Origin: Nematostella vectensis
Lineage: Eukaryota > Cnidaria > Anthozoa > Actiniaria > Edwardsiidae
Assembly (NCBI RefSeq): GCF_932526225.1
Contig: NC_064041.1
Span: forward strand, 370,001-434,000
Reading direction: 5' to 3'
DNA length: 64,000 nt
The number at the start of each line of letters is the position of its first letter. Positions within the stretch are counted from its first letter, which is position 1. The notes under the pieces were generated by a model. It had not been told where the DNA came from and did no database searches. It saw nothing but the letters and a program-made list of their open reading frames with translations. The translations under genes and the position numbers were made by a program. Below, in pieces: positions 47,424 to 64,000 of this stretch.

Positions 47424-50400
47424 GGCCATCACTAGATGGCTTAGCCCAGGATCTGATGGCCACCACTAGATGGCTTAGCTCAGGATCTGAAGGCCACCAC
47501 TAGATGGCTTAGCCCAGGACCTGATGGCCACCACTAGATGGCTTAGCCCAGGATCTGATGGCCACCACTAGATGGCTTAGCTCAGGATCTGAAGGCCACC
47601 ACTAGATGGCTTAGCTCAGGATCTGATGGCCACCACTAGATGGCTTAGCCCAGGACCTGAAGGCCACCACTAGATGGCTTAGCCCAGGATCTGATGGCCA
47701 CCACTAGATGGCTTAGCCCAGGATCTGATGGCCACCACTAGATGGCTTAGCCCAGGATCTGATGGCTACCACTAGATGGCTTAGCCCAGGATCAGATGGC
47801 CACCACTAGATGGCTTAGCCCAGGATCTGATGGCTACCACTAGATGGCTTAGCCCAGGATCAGATGGCCACCACTAGATGGCTTAGCCCAGGATCTGATG
47901 GCCACCACTAGATGGCTTAGCTCAGGATCTGAAGGCCACCACTAGATGGCTTAGCCCAGGATCTGATGGCTACCACTAGATGGCTTAGCCCAGGATCTGA
48001 TGGCCACCACTAGATGGCTTAGCCCAGGATCTGATGGCTACCACTAGATGGCTTAGCCCAGGATCAGATGGCCACCACTAGATGGCTTAGCCCAGGATCT
48101 GATGGCCACCACTAGATGGCTTAGCTCAGGATCTGAAGGCCACCACTAGATGGCTTAGCCCAGGATCAGATGGCCACCACTAGATGGCTTAGCTCAGGAT
48201 CAGATGGCCACCACTAGATGGCTTAGCTCAGGATCAGATGGCCACCACTAGATGGCTTAGCCCAGGATCTGATGGCCACCACTAGATGGCTTAGCCCAGG
48301 ATCTGATGGCCACCACTAGATGGCTTAGCCCAGGATCTGATGGCCACCACTAGATGGCTTAGCCCAGGATCTGATGGCCACCACTAGATGGCTTAGCCCA
48401 GGATCTGATGGCCACCACTAGATGGCTTAGCCCAGGATCTGATGGCCACCACTGGATGGCTTAGCCCAGGATCTGAAGGCCAACACTAGATGGCTTAGCC
48501 CAGGATCTGATGGCCACCACTAGATGGCTTAGCCCAGGATCTGATGGCCACCACTAGATGGCTTAGCCCAGGATCTGAAGGCCAACACTAGATGGCTTAG
48601 CCCAGGATCAGATGGCCACCACTAGATGGCTTAGCCCAGGATCAGATGGCCACCACTAGATGGCTTAGCCCAGGATCAGATGGCCACCACTAGATGGCTT
48701 AGCTCAGGATCTGAAGGCCACCACTAGATGGCTTAGCCCAGGATTTGAAGGCCATCACTAGATGGCTTAGCCCAGGACCTGATGGCCATCACTAGATGGC
48801 TTAGCCCAGGATCTGATGGCCATCACTAGATGGCTTAGCTCAGGATCTGAAGGCCACCACTAGATGGCTTATCCCAGGATCTGATGGCCACCACTAGATG
48901 GCTTAGCCCAGGATCTGAAGGCCACCACTAGATGGCTTAGCCCAGGATCTGATGGCCACCACTAGATGGCTTAGCCCAGGATTTGAAGGCCACCACTAGA
49001 TGGCTTATCCCAGGATCTGATGGCCACCACTAGATGGCTTAGCCCAGGATCTGATGGCCACCACTAGATGGCTTATCCCAGGATCTGATGGCCACCACTA
49101 GATGGCTTATCCCAGGATCTGATGGCCACCACTAGATGGCTTATCCCAGGATCTGATGGCCACCACTAGATGGCTTAGCCCAGGATCTGATGGCCACCAC
49201 TAGATGGCTTAGCCCAGGATCTGATGGCCACCACTAGATGGCTTAGCCCAGGATTTGAAGGCCACCACTAGATGGCTTAGCCCAGGATCTGAAGGACACC
49301 ACTAGATGGCTTAGCCCAGGATCAGATGGCCACTACTAGATGGCTTAGCCCAGGATCAGATGGCCACCACTAGATGGCTTAGCCCAGGATCAGATCGCCA
49401 TCACTAGATGGCTTAGCCCAGGATCTGAAAGACACCACTAGATGGCTTAGCCCAGGATCTGATGGCCACCACTGGATGGCTTAGCCCAGGATCTGATGGC
49501 CACCACTAGATGGCTTAGCCCAGGATCAGATGGCCACCACTAGATGGCTTAGCCCAGGATCTGATGGCCAACACTAGATGGCTTACCCCAGGATCTGAAG
49601 GCCACCACTAGATGGCTTAGCCCAGGATCAGATGGCCACCACTAGATGGCTTAGCCCAGGATCTGATGGCCACCACTAGATGGCTTAGCCCAGGATCAGA
49701 TGGCCATCACTAGATGGCTTAGCCCAGGATCTGATGGCCACCACTAGATGGCTTAGCCCAGGATCTGATGGCCACCACTAGATGGCTTAGCCCAGGATCT
49801 GAAGGCCACCACTAGATGGCTTAGCCCAGGATCAGATGGCCACCACTAGATGGCTTAGCCCAGGACCTGATGGCCACCACTAGATGGCTTACCCCAGGAT
49901 CTGAAGGCCACCACTAGATGGCTTAGCCCAGGATCAGATGGCCACCACTAGATGGCTTAGCCCAGGACCTGATGGCCACCACTAGATGGCTTAGCCCAGG
50001 ATCTGAAGGCCACCACTAGATGGCTTAGCCCAGGATCTGAAGGCCACCACTAGATGGCTTAGCCCAGGATCAGATGGCCACCACTAGATGGCTTAGCCCA
50101 GGACCTGATGGCCACCACTAGATGGCTTACCCCAGGATCTGAAGGCCACCACTAGATGGCTTAGCCCAGGATCAGATGGCCACCACTAGATGGCTTAGCC
50201 CAGGATCTGATTGCCACCACTAGATGGCTTAGCCCAGGATCAGATGGCCATCACTAGATGGCTTAGCCCAGGATCTGATGGCCACCACTAGATGGCTTAG
50301 CCCAGGATCTGATGGCCACCACTAGATGGCTTAGCCCAGGATCAGATGGCCACCACTAGATGGCTTAGCCCAGGATTTGAAGGCCACCACTAGATGGCTT

Positions 50401-50688
50401 AGCCCAGGACCTGATGGCCACCACTAGATGGCTTAGCCCAGGATCTGAAGGCCACCACTAGATGGCTTAGCCCAGGATCTGAAGGCCACCACTAGATGGC
50501 TTAGCCCAGGATCTGAAGGCCACCACTAGATGGCTTAGCTCAGGATCTGAAGGCCACCACTAGATGGCTTAGCCCAGGATCTGATGGCCACCACTAGATG
50601 GCTTAGCCCAGGATCTGAAGGCCACCACTAGATGGCTTAGCTCAGGATCTGAAGGCCACCACTAGATGGCTTAGCCCAGGATCTGAAT
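47424..50688. repeat. 34-bp minisatellite, about 96 copies
   Basis: Unit GGCCACCACTAGATGGCTTA then GCCCAGGATCTGAT, with few variant positions (GAT/GAA, CCC/CTC, TCT/TCA, AGC/ATC). It lies between the 3' ends of two convergent genes. No spacers, so not CRISPR. Confidence 0.97.
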
Positions 50689-50961
50689 TCTCTCCTCTAC
50701 TGTATGTTGTCCCACGGCATAGCATTGAATGGGAAAGAAGAAAGTTCAGGTTCTTATTATACAATCCTGTTGTTTTCTTTATACAGGAAAAGACGGCATG
50801 TATAGAAGTATAGGATATTTACTAAAATCACCTCTAGTAATACAGTAGAGTTTTTACTAAAGGAATATATAAATAGTATTCAAGGGTTTTAGTACACAGA
50901 GAGTTTCTGGGTTTCTTGTCCAGAAGCACCTAGTAGTATTCAGACTTTACAAGAGGTACAC
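50689..50961. other. Region just 3' of CDC7
   Basis: Probably the 3' UTR of CDC7 and flank, ending against the 34-bp array. No other feature seen. Confidence 0.4.
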
Positions 50962-59697
<8,736 letters not shown>

Positions 59698-59824
59698 CGT
59701 TCCTAAAGGGTCGCTTCAATACTAATCAAATTTCCTTTTGCTATAATTCAAGGCATGAAGGCGACAAAGCAGGATTTTGTACACGAATTCGACCACAACA
59801 ACCACAATCACAACGTTCTCTTAC

Positions 59825-59833
59825 TTTCCCGCC
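59825..59833 (+). promoter_or_regulatory. E2F-like site upstream of CDC7
   Basis: TTTCCCGCC matches the E2F consensus TTTSSCGC, 128 bases upstream of the CDC7 start codon. E2F control of replication genes is well known in animals; use here is inferred. Confidence 0.45.
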
Positions 59834-62263
59834 GTTCTATTGAAGTTTGCCCGAAAGGAATCATGGGTGTACACTGCCGAAGGGGGTTTTGGGATACTTT
59901 GACGGTACGAGTGTGCGGGGTGCGATAAAGCGCGAAAAAAATCGTTTTGTTACGAGATATACAAGATTTCGCTTTTTAAAAATGCGTAATGCTCATTTTC
60001 ACTTTCTTGAACGGCGCCCTTTGAAGTTTGTGTTTTGTCCCAGTTGGAACCAGCCTTTAGTTTAGAGGTATCGAGGGCTCAAAATTTTTTTAGGGGTAAT
60101 AGGTCGCAAAAGCGGATACAGGGGGGGTGGATTGGGTGGATATCCACCCCCCTTTTTGAGTAAAAAAATTGAAAAGTCACTTTGTTTGAAGAAAATAAAT
60201 GTCTGAGGGACGGGAGGTACTGTCCATTTTCTCGCCTGCTTGACTTTGCTGACGTGACAAATCCAATTCAGCGTGAAGTATTTTAAGATCTATGTAGTGA
60301 CCTACCAAGAACCACTTGATCAGTTATATGCCGTCTATCCGGCCATTATCCACCCGCCATTTTGAAATTCTGGATACGCCCCTGGGTCGCCTGGGTCGGG
60401 AGAATGTGCTGAAGAGAATGCGCTGCGGATGAAGAGATTTCGTCATCTTCCTTTAATCGCCGAAATGCTTGTATCGCCCAAGGACAGAATAAAAAAAATC
60501 GTGTAAATTTGTGTAAAAACTCCTTTCCAAGCTTTGTACCGCAAGAAAAAAAAATCGTGCAAACCTGACGCTTCCGCTCCGGTAAAAAAAATCGAGTACA
60601 TGAAAAACCGCACACCACTTAGTCGGTCCCCTCGTCGCTAGCTGGGCGCATTAGTAAGCGGGGGCTTTACGGGGACTTATAATTACAAGTTTTATATATG
60701 ATTCAAGCGGGTTTTTAAAGCAGCATTGTCACCAGTTTACTTCCGGAGGTCCGACGGAAACCTCAAAAGAATCCGAGAATCCGAATTAGAATCAGAGATA
60801 TTTAACAGGCCATCCGCTCTAAATTATCAATCACGACGCGGACGTCTTTTTCCAACAGTTCAGGCCAATAAAAACACTACAAGCATTGTATGTTTAAGGA
60901 AGTCAGAAGGCGATTTAACTGAAAACAAAGGAACCCCCCAAACACAAGACACAACCATGAAAAAGCATGTTATTGTATTTACAAAACCCTAGAAATGATG
61001 TGATACACCTTTCTGCACGGGCACAAATATCTTGCACTTAGCAGATAAATAATGAGGAATATTACATGCAAGTTCTGATAAATCATTATTTATATCATTA
61101 TTTATTATTAATAGATCTATCAACTATATTTTGACGAGCTACTAAGGGAAATATGACATACCCAAAATATAAAATGCAATCCATTGATATCTTATACAAA
61201 TAGATAGATACCTGTGATACCTGTATAACTACGAGTCAAAGCTAATTTCACTTTCATAGCAAATTCTTTACCCTACGTCATTTACAGTAAACTAGGGCGT
61301 GGCTACCATAATACTAAGGCCATATTTCCATGTGCTGTTACAAATACTAATGCATGAAAATGAACTTGAAACAATTGATTTGGGTCATCTGCATGCATTT
61401 GCATTTGGAAAGGTACATGGAAAGAACGGCATTTCTTTTTGTCAAAGAAAATGCTCAGAATGAAAATTCAATTTCTTTTGATAAGCAAATATGCATGTAC
61501 AATATATGAAAAATGCAAATCACTCAAGCCTACCAAAAATATCTCTTGTTATCGTGTTTAAGGCCTTATTTCCGCATAATTGGCTGGTGTCATGAAGAGA
61601 ATATGCTAGCAGATAAAATATATATACGTGCCAAATATATGTGACTGATTTCTTATTAATGAGTGTACAGTAATTGCAATCTGGCAAAGATGTTATTCCT
61701 TAGTTAGTACTCTAAGTTACCTAGAGTGACTCATCTAAGTATTACCCTATAGGTGCTGCTCATAGACTGAAATCATCCCATCTGCACTTCTGCAAATGAT
61801 ACATTAGTAATTTCCCCGGTCTATTTGCAGACTGGCAAATATATGATTGCACTTGGTCCCAGAGGCTCTAGCACCTCAAAAGAAAAAAACGTATGATGAA
61901 GAATGCTAAGTTAAAGGCAGGCAAGGTAAAACAACTGCTACGCCACAACAATTAACTTTTAACAGAAGCGCTCAACACGGTTAGAAGAGATGACCCCTAT
62001 CTCTGTTCTAGGCATAAATCATAATTATCAGTCACTTCCACTACACCATTTGCAGACTGGGAAATATGAGTTTCCTAGTATACCAAATAAGGGCCACCAC
62101 AAGGAACCCGAAGCAGGATGGATTGCTTCTGGCTAACTGAATGAAGTGACCCATTAGCCTTGCTTGTATATGTTATATACTTCCTCAGCATTTTTTGTAC
62201 CACAGTTCCCTAATGATATGTTATATTAGTCACTTCCTAAACATTATTTGAACCACAATTACC
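59834..62263. other. Intergenic with repeat remnants
   Basis: Near 60110-60385 are a Gly-rich tract (ATCCACCCCCC inverted copy) and CTGGATACGCCCCTG, resembling ends of the element at 36536-36701. At 61825 and 62050 the string TTTGCAGACTGG recurs, suggesting a dispersed repeat. Otherwise AT-rich, with no clear gene except the weak open frame listed. Confidence 0.4.
60702..60992 (+). CDS. Hypothetical exon-like open frame
   Basis: Open for 97 codons to a TAG with no ATG near the start; a possible acceptor (AAAGCAG) lies near 60723. It contains two related motifs, VYFRRSDGNL and VCLRKSEGDL, which suggests real protein sequence. No similarity recognised. Could be the end of an unseen gene or chance. 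Confidence 0.3.
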   Translation, partial: FKRVFKAALSPVYFRRSDGNLKRIRESELESEIFNRPSALNYQSRRGRLFPTVQANKNTTSIVCLRKSEGDLTENKGTPQTQDTTMKKHVIVFTKP

Positions 62264-62587
62264 CTAAAACAGAAGAGCTCCAGAAGAACTGGACGATGAG
62301 ATAAATCCATCTGCATCGTCGGCATATGTGATATTAGTCTTTTGCTCTTGGCTTTTCACTTCTCCACTATCTGGTTCACCTTGCTTTGCTGTTTTTGCCT
62401 CCATCCTCTTCTGCTGTAGAAGCTTGAGTGTCTCCTCGTAGCTCTCTATGGTTTTTGGCTTGTAGTTGTTGATGGACTTGCCACTCTCTCTCAGGAATTG
62501 GTCGTAGTGGCTTTGAAGAGTCTCTTCTGAAGGGTAGTCATGAACTTGGTGGAGAGGACCACTAGGAAAACACACCTTTGCCTTGTC
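62264..62587 (-). CDS. Last exon of an unrecognised gene
   Basis: Acceptor TTTGTAG at 62588-62589 side, phase 0, then 107 codons and a TAA stop. Reads DKAKVCFPSGPLHQVHDYPS and later NNYKPKTIESYEETLKLLQQ, a probable helix, then Lys/Glu-rich sequence and a Ser run near the end. The upstream exons must lie to the right of the window. I cannot name the family. Confidence 0.6.
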   Translation of the reverse strand, partial: DKAKVCFPSGPLHQVHDYPSEETLQSHYDQFLRESGKSINNYKPKTIESYEETLKLLQQKRMEAKTAKQGEPDSGEVKSQEQKTNITYADDADGFISSSSSSGALLF

Positions 62588-64000
62588 CTACAAACAACAT
62601 GGGTTAGTAAAACTTTTTTTAACTGGTATATCCCAGAATGTTCTTCACAATCAGAACACTCAACGGCATTAGGGCTTATTAGGGATTAGCACATGAATCA
62701 ATGCTATCTCAAATTACTAAAAAATAAAAATGAACTGCTTATCAAAAAAAAATATCAAAGAAGGAAATAAATTAAGTTTTTTTTAGATACATACAGTAAT
62801 TTAGCCTTGTGTAATTCCACCCCAAAAATATGGATGCACATTAATCTAATTCAAGCAGGCTAGAGTACTACATTCTATGTACATACATCATCACAGATTA
62901 TATTATAATTCATTACCATGGTGAAATATACTTACATAAAGGAAGAATTTGCCCTAGCAAACATATTTCAGGTTCTGTCTAATAATTATGTGATTTTATA
63001 CTAATGCCATCATTATTTACTCTAACATGGCAAATCTGAATGCACTGTGCAAAATATTTAAAGCAATTATTTTTCTACTGAAACATACAGTAAGGTTTAA
63101 ATGTTTGATTAGCTTTAAGAATTTTTTTCACACAGGAGTACATGTTGAAATTTGCTAGAACCCAGGATTTTATAAACATGAGATTCGACAATTGGCTAGA
63201 AGTAATATCATTTTTTGGGGGGACTTGGTAAAAGACAAATTTGTGAAAGCAATGTTCTAAAATAGAGTTTGAAAAACATCTGCTCAACATCTCAAGAGGA
63301 AAATGTGTTAATTGGGTGAAATTAAAAATAAATAAAACAAACCTAAAACATTGCCCTTTACTGAATTTTGAAAAAATTTCAAAAGATATCATAAATATGT
63401 TATTCTAAACATGGAAGTATGAATAAAAATACAAAGATGTCTTTGATAATCATTAAATAATTATTGACATGTTTTAAAACATATCCAGGCTGACATGGGA
63501 TTACAAATTGTCTTAAAACATGTTCTTTAATTAATATCTGGTGGTTTTGACTTTCTGTACATATGGAGGCTGTTCATTCACTGGATAGCATCACATATAT
63601 CCATTAAGATATCTACACAAAAGTGTCTATATCATCCTAAATAATTCATAAACAATTATAATTACCACTATATCAAAACCTTTATAGCCAATCAGTTTTG
63701 CAAACAGACTAATGAAAAAAACATTTTTTTTATTAGACAGTTGCTGTAAGAAATTTCTGAGCTGAATTTGACTTCAAAATAATTTTCCCCAAAAAATAAC
63801 CACGGCTTCAAAACATCAGAAAAAAATACACAAGCTCACAATTCTTATTTAATAGGAATGCATTGCCTATACATTTTAAAAATGTATTGTTAAACCATCA
63901 ACAATAGAGCTCTCTCTACAATAAAAAACAACAACAAACAATACAAAATTGAGCTGTATGGGTTTTATCTGGGAATTTCCTTTTTCTATTTGACCATTTA
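62588..64000 (-). other. Probable intron of the last gene
   Basis: Very AT-rich with poly(A)/poly(T) runs, and no exon that continues the frame of 62264-62587. Nothing else recognised. Confidence 0.4.

Noticed and set aside
47424-50688. CRISPR-like regular array
   Set aside because: Units abut without spacers and the genome is animal.
59847-60065. 72-codon plus-strand frame near the CDC7 promoter
   Set aside because: No similarity, biased composition, overlaps likely promoter sequence.
63075-63392. 105-codon minus-strand frame
   Set aside because: Phe-rich translation of AT-rich intron, does not join the phase 0 exon at 62587.

Overview
This window looks like nuclear DNA of a sea anemone, probably close to Nematostella. 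The species is an inference. The strongest sign is two adjacent genes carrying the minicollagen cysteine-rich domain (MCRD, six cysteines ending in CC), which is known essentially from cnidarian stinging-capsule proteins. Short phase-consistent exons, GT/AG introns and an unusual load of tandem repeats fit the same picture. By my rough addition about a third of the window is tandem repeat, in some twenty different families. One 200-base assembly gap is present.

Layout. 2-1465 (+): 3' part of an MCRD plus coiled-coil gene. 2991-9149 (+): a gene with fibronectin type II (FN2) exons around one exon holding five MCRDs and proline runs; a 3.6 kb array of a 26-bp unit fills its first resolved intron. 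11708-30308 (-): a 16-exon gene that I could join completely (all intron phases agree, 1378 residues): signal peptide, F5/8C discoidin domain, fucolectin-type (FTP) domain, about 26 copies of a 14-residue Gly-rich repeat, amphipathic helices and a Gly/Gln/Met-rich tail. It looks like a secreted, sugar-binding, silk-like structural or adhesive protein. 31703-35634 and 38236-45884 (+): two paralogous secreted coiled-coil proteins (265 and 1039 residues) that I do not recognise as a named family; the second has gained a 2.4 kb exon. 50962-59697 (-): a complete nine-exon CDC7 kinase gene (658 residues) with an E2F-like site upstream. 62264-62587 (-): last exon of an unrecognised gene whose other exons lie beyond the window.

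The first five genes all appear to encode extracellular or capsule-type structural proteins (Cys-linked, Gly-repeat, coiled coil), so this may be a cluster of secreted-matrix genes beside a housekeeping cell-cycle gene. That functional link is inference.

The most unusual signal is at the splice sites. Several minisatellites begin at, or are built from, 5' splice sites: a 30-bp array repeats an exon end plus CAG|GTAAGA, a 38-bp array of about 130 copies repeats GTCAAG|GTAAGG, and the 26-bp array carries ATG|GTAAGG in the sense direction. Other finds: a probable Penelope-type hammerhead ribozyme inside a 144-bp insertion flanked by a perfect 16-bp target duplication; a mariner-type foldback element; a tandem array of pogo-like terminal repeats that appears to supply the C-terminus of the 1039-residue protein; a broken RecQ-like helicase; and an 18S rRNA fragment in a CDC7 intron.
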